A DNA stretch of 64,000 nt from Pelagomonas calceolata (GCA_918797485.1 CAKKNE010000003.1:1302001-1366000); one strand, 5' to 3'; shown: positions 37,177 to 46,420, counted from the first letter of the stretch. The notes: generated by a model from the sequence alone, not told the origin. A program made the numbers and translations.

Positions 37177-37840
37177 TTAGCTCGGAGGTCCGGGTAGTTC
37201 AGCGCACCGATGCGGGGGCCGCCGGAGGGAATCCGGCGACGCGACCTCAAAAGACGGGACTCGCGCGGCGAGCGCGTCGAAGGTACTCCGGAGAAGGAAA
37301 TCGATAGCGTCGGGCGGTGCGGCCGCACACTGCCCTCTGGGTGCCCGGCACGCGTGGCCGAAGGTCAGCGCCCCGACGGCGCGCGCGCCGGCGCGCTGGA
37401 GCCGCTCGACGGCCGGCGTGGACGGACGCTCGGGCGTCGCGCCGGTCGCGTTCCGCAGGAAGTCTAGGAGCGAGAAGTGGCGCCGCCGCCAGCGCGACGC
37501 GAATGCCTTCTCGGGGATTCGTAGCACTGCGGACTCGACGTCGACGTGGCCCGCGAAGGGCAGGACCATTTTGTCCGAGATGATTATAGGTATGCAGCCC
37601 GCCGCGAGCGTAGAAAACAAACCTGTGCACAAATCAACCAGTGCGTCGGGTACGGTGACGCGCAGTGTTGGCTGAAACGATCGGTGAGACCACACGGACG
37701 CGCCGCGACAATTTGATTTATGCACTGAAACAAAACGCTTCGTGTGCGCGGAGTCGCCGCGCGGGCAGGGGCAGAAGACCGATGCGCCGTAGAGAGCTCC
37801 AATGTCTAGTTTCGCGTTGAGTCCGCGCCAGTCGTATGCT
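37177..37840 (-). pseudogene. Truncated exostosin-like glycosyltransferase fragment, one introner intron
   Basis: Two exonic segments, 37737-~37840 and 37177-37622 (minus strand), encode the C-terminal part of an exostosin-type transferase: FCPCPRGDSAHTKR joins LFSTLAAGCIPIIISDK, then VLPFAGHVDVESAVL. The N-terminal half of the family is absent and no ATG lies in the open frame before the homology; the frame runs into the opposite-strand TPR fragment. It may be a gene remnant, or its 5' exons may lie elsewhere. The intron is cleanly removable and restores the family motif, so the break came after intron insertion or the gene still splices. Confidence 0.7.
37623..37736 (-). mobile_element. Introner-type intron, 114 bp, reverse-oriented element
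   Basis: Minus-strand ends CAGTGCATAAATC and GATTTGTGCACAG. Target-duplication copies are GTTTTGTTT and GTTTGTTT. Splicing gives HTKR-LFSTLAAGC, the exostosin consensus. The end-B signal AAATTGTCGCGGCGCG and the end-A signal CCGACGCACTGG are both retained. Confidence 0.9.
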
Positions 37841-38321
37841 GCGGCGCCTTGGCGACTCGAAACGCAACACGCTCGCCGCACAGAGCAATCTTGCAAACAC
37901 GTATCAAAGCGTTGGACGGTTTGAGGAAGCCAACCGCATGATGCGAGACGTATACGCCGGAAATTTGAAGCTCTATGGCGAGGAACACCAAGAGACACTT
38001 GAAGTAGCCATCAACTACGGGTTCTCGCTAGGTCAACTAAAGCGATTTGAAGAGGCTAAATCACTCTTGCGCAAAGTGATGCCCGTGGCGCGACGGGTTC
38101 TTGGCGCAAGGAATGAAAATACGCTCAAAATGCGGTGGCTTTACGGGCGGGTGCTCTACAGGGCCCCCGGCGCCACGCTCGACGATCTCCGCGAGGCCGT
38201 GACGACGCTCGAGGAGACGGCAGGGATCGCGCGGCGCGTGTTTGGGGGCGCGCACCCGCTCACAAATTGGATTGAGGAGGAATTTCCGGACGCACGAGCC
38301 GCGCTCGCTTCGCGCCCGTGA
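37836..38321 (+). pseudogene. Kinesin-light-chain-type TPR fragment
   Basis: 161 codons from an ATG at 37836 hold about three TPR units of the kinesin-light-chain/NPH type (AAQSNLANTYQSVGRFEEAN, LEVAINYGFSLGQLKRFEEA). The frame starts in the middle of a repeat, without the N-terminal part typical of this family, and directly overlaps the exostosin fragment head to head. The same repeat type occurs intact in the MYND protein at 58570. Either a truncated remnant or a short expressed TPR protein. Confidence 0.6.
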
Positions 38322-38443
38322 GACGCCGTCGCCGCGCTAGCCAACGTTCTAGCCAATGCGCACTATTACAATAACATAAATAACAAAACCAAGGGAAGGA
38401 ACATCCTAGGTATCAGAAGAAAAAAACACAACAAGTTAGCTAT

Positions 38444-39730
38444 CTAATCGCAAGCATCCAGCGCCTCCGTGTCGACGTTGAACACGGCCTGGTCGAAGCG
38501 GTCGAGGAGCACCTCGAGACCCAACGGGTCGCCGGCGGCGCACCAGTTCCGCAACCTCGCGCGCCATGCGTCCCGGTCGGGCGGAGAACCCATCCGTGCG
38601 ACCACAACCCTATTGATGTCGTCATCGGTCGGATCACAAATACGGATGTCGTCGAAGACAGCGCGCAAATCTACCATCGCCTTTGAAAACGCCTTCTCCG
38701 AGCGCGCGACGATGTTGACAATGCACACGCCGCCGGGCCGGAGGACTCGCTTCACCTTTCGCAGGTAGGCCGGTTCCAGGAACGCGGACGGCGGGCAGGA
38801 CATGCCCAGGCTCGCGTCCTTCGCGTCTACATCGATTACCACGACGTCCGCTTCCGATACGTCATCGAACGCAGTCAGCCCGTCGCCGACGGTCACGTCG
38901 ACGCCGGCGCGACTGAAGCCGAACCAGCGCTCGGCGACGTCGACGACCGCTTCATCTAGCTCCACGACCCGGATCTTCACGGCTGGCAGGAGCGCTTGTA
39001 AAGCTGTCGCCAGCGCGCCGCCGCCGAGGCCGACCAGCACGACGTCTTCCACCGCTGTATCGAGTCGCGACGTCGCGACCGCCGCGAGGATGGCCCGATG
39101 ATACGCCGAACGCACGTCGGCGCCGTCGACGCGCCACTGCGCCTTGGCCTTGGACTTCTTCTTCTTGCCGTTCGACGTTTTGGGCGGCTTGACTTTTGAT
39201 ACGGCGACCTCGGTCTGGATGCTCCGCGGGTTGCTCCTGAAGAGCAGGCGCCGCAGCGTCCGCGACCCGTCCAAGACTTGCTCGACGACGTAGGCGTCGC
39301 CCGAGTCCATCGCGCCTGTCGCGACGACGTCTCGTCTGCCGAGGTCATTGCCTGCGGTCATGACTGGTACCGTTCCCGCACCAGGTGGCGCCAGGTCCTT
39401 GATCAGCGGTTCGAGCTCCCGCTGCACGGCCCGCACATCCCCATAGCTGTGGCCCGCGCGTTGCGGGTCCAGGTTCACGACAAGTAGTCGAGCGCATTTC
39501 GCGGATCCGGCCACTTGCTTTAAACCTTCATCGCTGCTGAAGACGAACTCGTGCTCCCGGCCGCGCGGCACGACAAAGCACGCGCACGGCGTCTGCGCCT
39601 CCTCGGCAACGTCCAGCGTTTTGATGGCGTAGCGCGGCCGCTCGTCGTCCGGGATTTGGACTGTGGTCGTGCGTCCCTTTTTTAATGGGGCTGCTGCGAG
39701 GGTCAGGGCGGCCATGGCTTGGGCAGACAT
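38444..39730 (-). CDS. METTL13-like eEF1A methyltransferase, C-terminal-domain-only form
   Basis: 428 residues from the ATG at 39730. The N-terminal half matches the METTL13 linker (CFVVPRGREHEFVFSSDEGL, later GDAYVVEQVLDGSRTLRRLL). The C-terminal half is a spermidine-synthase-type methyltransferase: VLVGLGGGALATALQALLP as SAM loop near residue 230, RVVELDEAVVDVAERWFGFS, and the family hallmark DVDAKDASLGMSCPPSAFLE. In human METTL13 this part methylates the N-terminus of elongation factor eEF1A, while a separate N-terminal domain methylates Lys55. That Lys55 domain is absent here, so the protein probably does only the N-terminal reaction. Confidence 0.87.
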   Translation of the reverse strand: MSAQAMAALTLAAAPLKKGRTTTVQIPDDERPRYAIKTLDVAEEAQTPCACFVVPRGREHEFVFSSDEGLKQVAGSAKCARLLVVNLDPQRAGHSYGDVRAVQRELEPLIKDLAPPGAGTVPVMTAGNDLGRRDVVATGAMDSGDAYVVEQVLDGSRTLRRLLFRSNPRSIQTEVAVSKVKPPKTSNGKKKKSKAKAQWRVDGADVRSAYHRAILAAVATSRLDTAVEDVVLVGLGGGALATALQALLPAVKIRVVELDEAVVDVAERWFGFSRAGVDVTVGDGLTAFDDVSEADVVVIDVDAKDASLGMSCPPSAFLEPAYLRKVKRVLRPGGVCIVNIVARSEKAFSKAMVDLRAVFDDIRICDPTDDDINRVVVARMGSPPDRDAWRARLRNWCAAGDPLGLEVLLDRFDQAVFNVDTEALDACD

Positions 39731-39990
39731 GCTGCCTATTAGTTGCAGGCAGTGGCTGAATTGCTGCTTGTTGCAGGGGTGGGCTGTTGCAATGCAGTGG
39801 CTCAGCCTGACGTTGCAAGCAGTGGTTGTGGGCACGACTTTGTGACAAATTGTAACAGAACTTGACCGACGCTGCTCTTTTTTTGGCCTTTCTTGCGGCG
39901 ATTGCGGCCGGCTGCTCTCTGAAGCTACCCTAGGTAGCCCCTCTAGCCCACGAAAAACCTCCTCCCTGCTCATCACCGGTACCAAAACAA

Positions 39991-40770
39991 TTACACACCA
40001 CCAATCTCCCCGCCACTGTCCCGCGCCGCGAGCAACCGCACGGCCTTGCGCCGCTCCGACGCCTCGCGCTCGAGGCGCCGCTTCCGGAGCGCCGCGAACT
40101 CGTCGTCGCGGCCGCGCCGCCGCCGCGACCGGTCCCGGTCACGCCTTCGCCGTGACCGGTCCCGCGATCGTGAACGCCGCCGCCGCTCGCGCTCGGGCGC
40201 CGGCAAAGCAGGAGGCTGCGCGCCGCGCCGCGGGATGTGCACGAGCCCGCGCATCGGGTCCTGCTCGCGCCGCCGCCGGTCGTCGCGCGCCTGGCGCGCC
40301 GCGCCGCCCTTCAATGGTGGTGGCGCGGCTTCGGCCTCGGCGCCCGCGTCGACCTCCGCGGACGGCGCCGACGCGTACCAGGGCGCCGGCCCTTGCGGTT
40401 TGAGTGCGACTGGCGCGGCAAACATCCCGAGCCGTTTCCGTTCTCGCTCCTCGCGGCGCTGCTCCCGCTCGAACTCCTCCTCGGTCTTGCCGCCGAGGGC
40501 CGCGGCCGCCGCGCGCTCCTCCCGCGCGAAGAGGCGCACGGGCGTTGGTTCGGGCGCCGGCGCGGCGACGACGAGCGCTTCGTCGTTCTCGCCCGTCGCC
40601 CGGCGCTTCATCTCTTTGACTCTTTCGACGGCCGCGTCCTGGCGCTCTTTTTCCTCTTCTTGTGCCTCGCGCTCGGCCGCCGCGGCCTCGTCGCGGCGGA
40701 CGCGCTCGATGTTCTTCGGGTCCCAGACGTTCCATGATTTTTTGGGGAGGATTATTAGGCGGCCGGACAT
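39991..40770 (-). CDS. LENG1-like protein with CIR_N domain
   Basis: 259 residues. The N-terminus, LPKKSWNVWDPKNIERVRRD followed by a run of Glu/Arg-rich helix, matches the CIR_N domain found in splicing-related proteins such as LENG1. The middle is charged and low in complexity, the C-terminal third is Arg/Ser/Asp-rich (RRRRSRSRDRSRRRRDRDRS). A nuclear role in RNA processing is likely. Divergent from the gene at 41200. Confidence 0.8.
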   Translation of the reverse strand: MSGRLIILPKKSWNVWDPKNIERVRRDEAAAAEREAQEEEKERQDAAVERVKEMKRRATGENDEALVVAAPAPEPTPVRLFAREERAAAAALGGKTEEEFEREQRREERERKRLGMFAAPVALKPQGPAPWYASAPSAEVDAGAEAEAAPPPLKGGAARQARDDRRRREQDPMRGLVHIPRRGAQPPALPAPERERRRRSRSRDRSRRRRDRDRSRRRRGRDDEFAALRKRRLEREASERRKAVRLLAARDSGGEIGGV

Positions 40771-41199
40771 GGTGTTGTGCTATGCTGGGCTGCAGCGCGT
40801 CGGGAGGCGTTCAGCGCTTGGTTTGTTCGCTGAGGCGTGCGATGGGCTCGACAAATGCGACCTCTGGGGACGCTCCTTGGTCTCCCTGAGCCCGTTTAGG
40901 CTGCGCAAAAGCCTACGACAAAAGCCGTGAGCTAGCGTCACATGGACTCTAGTTTTGCCACCTGTAACATTCGCAGCCTCACGGCCCGCGTAATAGCTCC
41001 CCGCACGGCCCGAGGCCTGTCGCCTGTTCATAGTACCCACGCTGTCCAGCGGGGTAGCTTGCTTGGCTCGCCGGCGTCCCCGCGGCGCCCAATAGCGAGT
41101 AGGCTCCTCCGGCGTCTTCGGCCGACCTGAGCGCATCCGAGCGCCGCCGCGCCGACTTGAGCTCCGCGTGAGGCCACAGCGCCGCCCGCGAGCGCCGAG
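40771..41199. promoter_or_regulatory. Upstream region of divergent LENG1-like and PNRC-like genes
   Basis: 429 bp between divergent starts with a reverse-oriented CTAG motif variant at 40931-40953. No gene. Confidence 0.45.
40931..40953 (-). repeat. CTAG motif variant, reverse orientation
   Basis: Read on the minus strand: CTAGAGTC, CATGTGA, CGCTAGC. The ends match the consensus; the middle is diverged. Confidence 0.5.
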
Positions 41200-41700
41200 A
41201 TGGCGTCCTTGTTGACCCCAGGCGCCTTCGGCGGCGCCGACGCCGGCCCGCCGTCGATCCTCGCGCCCTCGCAAAACGCGCCGTCCATCCTCGCGCCCTC
41301 GCAAAAGGCGCAGCCGCCGTCCATCCTGAACCAGGGCCCACCCTCGATCCTGGCGCCGGCCCCGACGGGCCCGACGAAGCCGCCGGCCCCGAAATCAGCA
41401 CAGAAAAAGAAGAAGCCCCAGAAGGCCAAGCAGCCCGACCCCGAACGCACGACGGTCCCCGTCGGCGACGCCGTGGCACCCGAGCCGGCCATGGCGCGCA
41501 AGGACAAGAAGGAAAAGCAGCAAAAAAAGAAGAAACCGGCTCCCAAGAAGGAGCCGAAAGCCTCGCCCAAGAGCGAAGAGCAGAAGGAGGCGGCCGAGCC
41601 GAGCTCGCCGCCGCACTACGCGTTCAGCGCGTTCCAGATCAGCCCCGAGCCGAGTTCGCTGCCGAAGCCGAGCTTTAGCTTCGGCAAGAAGAAGACGTAG
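41200..41700 (+). CDS. Low-complexity basic protein with EDC1/PNRC-type decapping motif
   Basis: 166 residues. The first half has PSILAP-type repeats (PPSILAPSQ, PPSILNQ, PPSILAP). The middle is Lys-rich, suited to RNA binding. The C-terminus, YAFSAFQISPEP then SSLPKPSF, resembles the PNRC/EDC1 consensus of a Tyr-Ala stretch followed by SPxPxxLPxPxF, which binds DCP1 and stimulates DCP2. If so, this is an mRNA decapping activator. The identification rests on a short motif and is tentative; no fold is expected. Confidence 0.6.
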   Translation: MASLLTPGAFGGADAGPPSILAPSQNAPSILAPSQKAQPPSILNQGPPSILAPAPTGPTKPPAPKSAQKKKKPQKAKQPDPERTTVPVGDAVAPEPAMARKDKKEKQQKKKKPAPKKEPKASPKSEEQKEAAEPSSPPHYAFSAFQISPEPSSLPKPSFSFGKKKT

Positions 41701-42340
41701 ATGAGCGCTGGGCGGTGTTGCCCGCCGGTCGTCGGCGCGACAGAGGACAATTTTCTTGGCGCAAAGAGCACGCAGGTTTCGTTGTAAGACGTGCCCCGCC
41801 GAACGTCCCCGTTTCGCGCCGCCGGCCGGTCGCCGACGCCGCCCCAGCCCTTCTCTCCCGTACCCCTCCGACGTAAGGTCACTCATCCATACTACGTTGG
41901 TTGTTTGGGGCTTTGCGTCGATGGCGCTGGGGAACGTCGTGCTAGCCGGACCTGTGAACTCAGCGTGGAGCCCAGGCGCCGGCCGGCGTGGCCCGCCGCG
42001 CGTCGCCGATTCATCGGCGGCGGGCCCGGGCCCCGTCTTTCATAAGAGCATACCTCCTTCTAAGCAGAACCGCGTCGGCAACCCCCCCTGAACATGTGAG
42101 GATATATATGTAATCCGCTAGTATCTTACGGCACGCTAGCTCGGTCCTTTGCCGAGTCGCCCAAGCGCCGCCGACGGCCTGTGCGGCAGCTTGAGGTCGA
42201 AAGCACTCGTGAGAAGCGCTCGCGCCGGCGTTTAGACGCGCTCCGTGCACTTGCCTTGCTCCCCGCGCCGCCGCTTGTGGGCAGCGACACAAAGGAGTAA
42301 ACAGCGCAGGCGACGCGCGCGTCGCGCAGAGGAAAAAAAG
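41701..42340. other. Intergenic region upstream of SF3A1
   Basis: 640 bp without a credible gene. One CTAG motif (42118-42140). A run with GATATATATG lies just upstream of the motif. Confidence 0.45.
42118..42140 (+). repeat. CTAG palindromic intergenic motif
   Basis: CTAGTATCTTAC, GGC, ACGCTAGC; two substitutions. 201 bases upstream of the SF3A1 start. Confidence 0.8.
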
Positions 42341-44422
42341 ATGAGCACCGCCATGGCCGTCGACCCGCCCAGCGACCTAGCAAATGACCTCCAGGAGGCC
42401 GCTCCCTCATCCGGGGAAGTCACGGGAGTCATCCGCCCGCCGCCTGATATCAGGGCCATCGTCGACAAGACCGCGCTGTTTGTGGCCAGAAATGGGAAAC
42501 AATTCGAGGCTAGAATACAAGCGTCGGCGGAGGGCCAGTCGCAAAAATTTGCCTTTATGAGACCCAACGACCCCTATAACGCGTACTACGAGTTCAAGAT
42601 CCGGGAGGTGGAAGAAAATGATGGGGAGCTGAAAGTTGTCGAAAAGCCTAAGGTAGAAGCACCTGTGACGACCGAAGTGAAAGCCGCGGCGTCGACCGTG
42701 TCGAAGCGAGCCACGGTCGCCGCTCCCGTCCAACGGGCCCTGCAAGGTCTAGGTGAAGAAACGACACCTCCCGTACCGTTGACGGCGCAACTCACGACTC
42801 CATCCAGTGTCACACCGTTAGATGCGGAGATCATCAAGCTCACGGCACAATATACGGCCGCGTCCGGCCGACAGTTCTTGGCCGGATTAGCTCAGAGAGA
42901 ACAGCGGAACCCGCAGTTCGACTTCCTGAAGCCGACGCATGTGTTATTCTCCTATTTCACGCAGTTAGTAGACGCCTACACGCGTGCCTTGGCACCTCCA
43001 CCGGAGTTACGGGCCGAGGTCAAGCGCGTCGAGGACCCCGAACACGCCCTCAAACGATGCGCGCGACGGTGGGACTGGAGTAGAAGAGTCGACGAGAAGG
43101 AGCGACGCGAGAAGGCGCTGCGGGACGCGGACCGGGCGTCGTTCCAGGCAGTAGATTGGCACGATTTTGTAGTTGTGGAGGTCATCGACTTTCCCAAGGA
43201 CGAGCTCGCGCTGCCGGCACAAGGTGGCGTCAGTGTGGAGGAGCCGGGCGCGCCGGGCATGCAGGGCACGGCCGTGCCGCCGCCGCCGCCCCCGCTACCC
43301 CCGGCCGCGGATATTCAAGTGGTGCAAGATTATGTTCCTCGGGTCGCGTCCGGTGGCGTCGAGGCGCCGCGGACGATGAAGGATCCGTTGACGGGCGACG
43401 AGGTACCCATCGAACGCATGACGGAACACATGCGCATCCAGTTGTTGGACCCGCGATGGCGGGAAGAGCAGCGCAAACTCGCGGCACGCCGAGGCGAGGA
43501 CGACCGCGGCGACCGCGCCGGCGGCGAGGAGATCGCCCAATCCTTGGCATCCTTCGCGGCGAAGCGCAACGACATCTTCGGGAGCACCGAGGCCGAGGAG
43601 GCCGAGATACTGGAGGCCAAACAGAAGGACGAGCCTTCCAATAGTGGCGGCATCATCTGGGACGGCCACGGTGGCAGTATCAATAGGGTGCAGGCGCGCG
43701 TGTTGGACATTCTCAACGAACAGAACGCTGGTCAGGGTACGTTGCAGCAGTCTACCGGTAGTGCCGCGCCGACGGTCCCGGGCTACGCGCCGCCTCTGGC
43801 CGGGGCGCCGCCGGGCATGCGGGCGGCGCAGCCGATGGACACGAGCGCGCCGCCGCCGCCGCCGCCGCCCCCACCACCTCCTCCACCGCCGCCGCCGATG
43901 AGCGCGCCGCCGAGCGCGCCGCCGCCTCCACCGCCGCCGCCGCCGCCTCCACCACCGCCGCCGCCCACAGGACCGGTGTTAGTGGGCGGCATGCTCGTCC
44001 ACGGCGCCGCCGCGGCGGCCGCGCGCGCCGCCGCGCCGCCGCCGCCGCCGCCGCCGCCGCCCGAAGCGCCGCAACCGAAGCGGCCGCGCGTCGACCCGAG
44101 TACGGGCCTCATGTCTGCTGCGGACTTCGCCGAGTCGTTGGGAGCCAACCGGACGGTCACGGTGCGCGTCAAGTGCCCCCTCGACGACTCGAACGCCGCG
44201 TGGTCTTTATTGGGCCAGGAGGTGTCCGTCGAGGTCGACTGCGACTGTACGATCAAGGAGGTCAAGTCGCGGCTCAAGGCCCAGTTGGGGATGCCCGAGA
44301 ACAAGCAGCAGCTCAAGCACTCTCGGTTGGGCTTCCTCAAAGATGCGTTGTCGCTCGCGCACTTCAACGTCGCGTCGGGGACGTTATTGGATCTGGTGGT
44401 CCGGGCGCGCGGGCGGCGCTGA
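42341..44422 (+). CDS. SF3A1: SF3A1/PRP21, U2 snRNP splicing factor 3a subunit 1
   Basis: 693 residues from the ATG at 42341. Two SURP domains: ~39-85 (IVDKTALFVARNGKQFEARI) and ~162-210 (IKLTAQYTAASGRQFLAGL). Then a conserved block (RCARRWDWSRRVDEKERREK, QAVDWHDFVVVEVIDF), a GDEVPIERMTEHMRIQLLDP stretch, long proline runs, and a C-terminal ubiquitin-like domain from residue ~606 (VSVEVDCDCTIKEVKSRLKA). This is the full SF3A1 architecture; the protein helps assemble the 17S U2 snRNP that recognises the branch site. Poly-Pro is built from mixed CCG/CCA/CCT codons. Intronless. Confidence 0.95.
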   Translation: MSTAMAVDPPSDLANDLQEAAPSSGEVTGVIRPPPDIRAIVDKTALFVARNGKQFEARIQASAEGQSQKFAFMRPNDPYNAYYEFKIREVEENDGELKVVEKPKVEAPVTTEVKAAASTVSKRATVAAPVQRALQGLGEETTPPVPLTAQLTTPSSVTPLDAEIIKLTAQYTAASGRQFLAGLAQREQRNPQFDFLKPTHVLFSYFTQLVDAYTRALAPPPELRAEVKRVEDPEHALKRCARRWDWSRRVDEKERREKALRDADRASFQAVDWHDFVVVEVIDFPKDELALPAQGGVSVEEPGAPGMQGTAVPPPPPPLPPAADIQVVQDYVPRVASGGVEAPRTMKDPLTGDEVPIERMTEHMRIQLLDPRWREEQRKLAARRGEDDRGDRAGGEEIAQSLASFAAKRNDIFGSTEAEEAEILEAKQKDEPSNSGGIIWDGHGGSINRVQARVLDILNEQNAGQGTLQQSTGSAAPTVPGYAPPLAGAPPGMRAAQPMDTSAPPPPPPPPPPPPPPPPMSAPPSAPPPPPPPPPPPPPPPPTGPVLVGGMLVHGAAAAAARAAAPPPPPPPPPEAPQPKRPRVDPSTGLMSAADFAESLGANRTVTVRVKCPLDDSNAAWSLLGQEVSVEVDCDCTIKEVKSRLKAQLGMPENKQQLKHSRLGFLKDALSLAHFNVASGTLLDLVVRARGRR

Positions 44423-44767
44423 GGAGCTGGGGTGTCCTAAGGCGGTCTTTGAGTACGTCGTTCTGTTGGGACTAGTGGGCCGCGTCTTTCGCTCCCGCCG
44501 CAGGAGGAGTTTGAAACGTCCTCCTTGTGTGGTCAGGCTTCGAGAGGCATCACGAGGGGACTCAGCACAAGGAGTAGGCTTCCGTTGCAAAAGCTAGTAT
44601 GTCTCAGCTAATAACTCAATTCAAACAGCCGCGCTCTCTTCACTAAAACGGTGCAACGCCCGCGAGTTTTACAGCCACAAGCTGTCAAAAGGCGTGCCTA
44701 ATTGACATCCAGCTGCTCCTAAACGCGGAGCGCCAACCAGCCTCTGTAAAGCGCGAAACTCAAAACC
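44423..44767. other. Intergenic region between SF3A1 and NatD
   Basis: 345 bp, no gene. A partial CTAG-like string (CTAGTATGTCTCAGCTAA) at 44593 may be a decayed motif. Confidence 0.4.
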
Positions 44768-45901
44768 ATGGTCCAGGGCGGCTCCATGAAGAAGGGCTCG
44801 TCGAGCAAGGGCGGCTCCTCCAGCCAAAAGCTATCCGACAAGAAGATGCGCAAGATGGAGGCGCGCGTGCTCGAGGAGAAGCTCGTCACGCTCCGGGCCG
44901 CGGTCTTCGAGCCGGATGGCAAGGACCGCAACGTCTGCGCGCCCTTAGCGCCGTTCATGAAGTACGACCGCAACGGTTTGGATTGCACGATTGATTTCTA
45001 CTCGAAACTCCCGGCGGACGCGAAGCTCTGGGCCTTTGAGCTCGTGAAGACCAACATGGAGGAGCTGTACGACGAGGCGGGCTACGGCTGGGACGACCAG
45101 GACAAGTTATCTGAGCTCAGCGAGGACGGGACTAGATTCTTAGTAGCTCGCAATAAGTCGGGAGAGCGCATTGCGTTCGCCCATTTTCGATTCACGGTCC
45201 AGGGCGACGTCGTGGATCAGATGCGGGGCGACACGGTGCTCATGGTCCACGACCTCCATGTGGTTGATGAATGCCAAAGAAAAGGTTTAGGTCGTCATTT
45301 AATGACTCTGATGGAGATGGTGGCCCGCAAGACGAACATGTCGCGCGTGTCGACCATGTGCATGATGGGCGACGAGAATACGAGAGCGTTCTTATCAAAG
45401 CTCAAGAAGGGCGCCTTCGCGCCCGACGAGTCCATGGTTGAGGTTTGTGGCTTCGACCCGGACCTCGAAGGTTTTGAAGTTATCTCTCTGGCGCTCGCGA
45501 TGCCGCCGAAGCCTCCCGTGGAAGAGGAAGAAGAAGTCGACGAGGAGAAAGAGTTAGAACAGGCCAAGCAGCTCGTGCTGGAGAAAGTAACTCAAGCCTT
45601 CGCCCAGAAGCACGGCCGCGACCCGACCCAACAGGAGCAGGCGGCCATCGCGGCCGCCGCCGAGGCCAAATTGCAAGGCTTCACGACGGGCTCGCAGACG
45701 GGCAAGGAGCGCCGCGCGGCCAACCGCGAGGCGCGCGAGAAGGCCTCCGCGGCCTTCGAGAAGGCCGAGGGCCGCAAGCCGACGCCGGCCGAGCTCGACG
45801 AGGTCCTGGCCGTCGTCGCGCCCGAGGCGATCCAGACGCCGGCGAAGGCACCTCCTTCGGAAGTGGAGTCGCCGACGTGCGTGGCCGACGTGCCCGTGTA
45901 G
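44768..45901 (+). CDS. NAA40: NatD-like histone H2A/H4 N-terminal acetyltransferase
   Basis: 377 residues. The acetyltransferase domain (~50-245) shows the NAA40 pattern: LWAFELVKTNMEELYDEAGY plus GWDD, FAHFRFTVQGD, then the acetyl-CoA loop in VHDLHVVDECQRKGLGRHL and DENTRAFL. NatD specifically acetylates the N-termini of histones H4 and H2A. The basic N-terminus (KKGSSSKGG) suggests nuclear or ribosome-associated location. A ~125-residue Glu/Ala-rich C-terminal extension, with KHGRDPTQQEQAAIAAAAEA and a similar second copy, is not usual for the family. Confidence 0.85.
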   Translation: MVQGGSMKKGSSSKGGSSSQKLSDKKMRKMEARVLEEKLVTLRAAVFEPDGKDRNVCAPLAPFMKYDRNGLDCTIDFYSKLPADAKLWAFELVKTNMEELYDEAGYGWDDQDKLSELSEDGTRFLVARNKSGERIAFAHFRFTVQGDVVDQMRGDTVLMVHDLHVVDECQRKGLGRHLMTLMEMVARKTNMSRVSTMCMMGDENTRAFLSKLKKGAFAPDESMVEVCGFDPDLEGFEVISLALAMPPKPPVEEEEEVDEEKELEQAKQLVLEKVTQAFAQKHGRDPTQQEQAAIAAAAEAKLQGFTTGSQTGKERRAANREAREKASAAFEKAEGRKPTPAELDEVLAVVAPEAIQTPAKAPPSEVESPTCVADVPV

Positions 45902-45964
45902 TATGGTGCCTCACATAAGTCACCTTACTATATCTAGGGCAGCGCCATCGCCGCGACCGCCCAT

Positions 45965-46420
45965 CTAGTGGGCGAGCTCCAGCAGCACGACGCCCGCGAC
46001 GATGACCGCGAGGGCCCCTACTTTCTGCGTCGACAGCGCCTCACCGAACATCGCGGCGCCGATCAAAGCGGTCAACGCGGTGCCGACGCCCGACCAGATC
46101 GCGTAGGCGACGCCGAGCGGCATCTTCCGCAGCACGAGGGGAAAAACGGAAAAGCACGAGCCGTAGCCAACCACAGTACCGAGGTGCCAGATCGGCCGCG
46201 TCGACGCGAGTTTCATGCTCGTGGTCGCGAAGACCTCGAGCGCGATCGTGAGCGCGAGCAGGGCGCGACCGCCGCCGCCGCCCGCGCCGACTGGGGTCGC
46301 TTGCAGCGCGCCGCCGCGCGTCACACGGCGCGCCGCTTGGGCAACCGGCAGCCGTGGCCTGCGACATGGCACGAGTGCAGCGGTGGTGCTAAGCAGCAAG
46401 AGTGGGCCTAGAACTCGCAT
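45965..46420 (-). CDS. Plastid-type SMR (EmrE-like) small multidrug transporter
   Basis: 151 residues. The N-terminal ~50 residues look like a signal plus transit sequence (LLLLSTTAALVPC, then Arg/Gly-rich). The remainder is a four-helix SMR protein: ALTIALEVFATTSMKLA carries the essential membrane glutamate (E62), followed by PLGVAYAIWSGVGTALTALI and MFGEALST. Bacterial SMR proteins exchange lipophilic cations for protons as dimers. A nuclear gene with a presequence suggests transfer from a bacterium or the plastid ancestor; that is inference. Convergent with the NatD gene. Confidence 0.85.
   Translation of the reverse strand: MRVLGPLLLLSTTAALVPCRRPRLPVAQAARRVTRGGALQATPVGAGGGGGRALLALTIALEVFATTSMKLASTRPIWHLGTVVGYGSCFSVFPLVLRKMPLGVAYAIWSGVGTALTALIGAAMFGEALSTQKVGALAVIVAGVVLLELAH

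Noticed and set aside
43850-44065. CCG/CCA-rich runs in SF3A1 as a possible microsatellite or separate element
   Set aside because: They are in frame and encode the poly-proline linkers typical of SF3A1.
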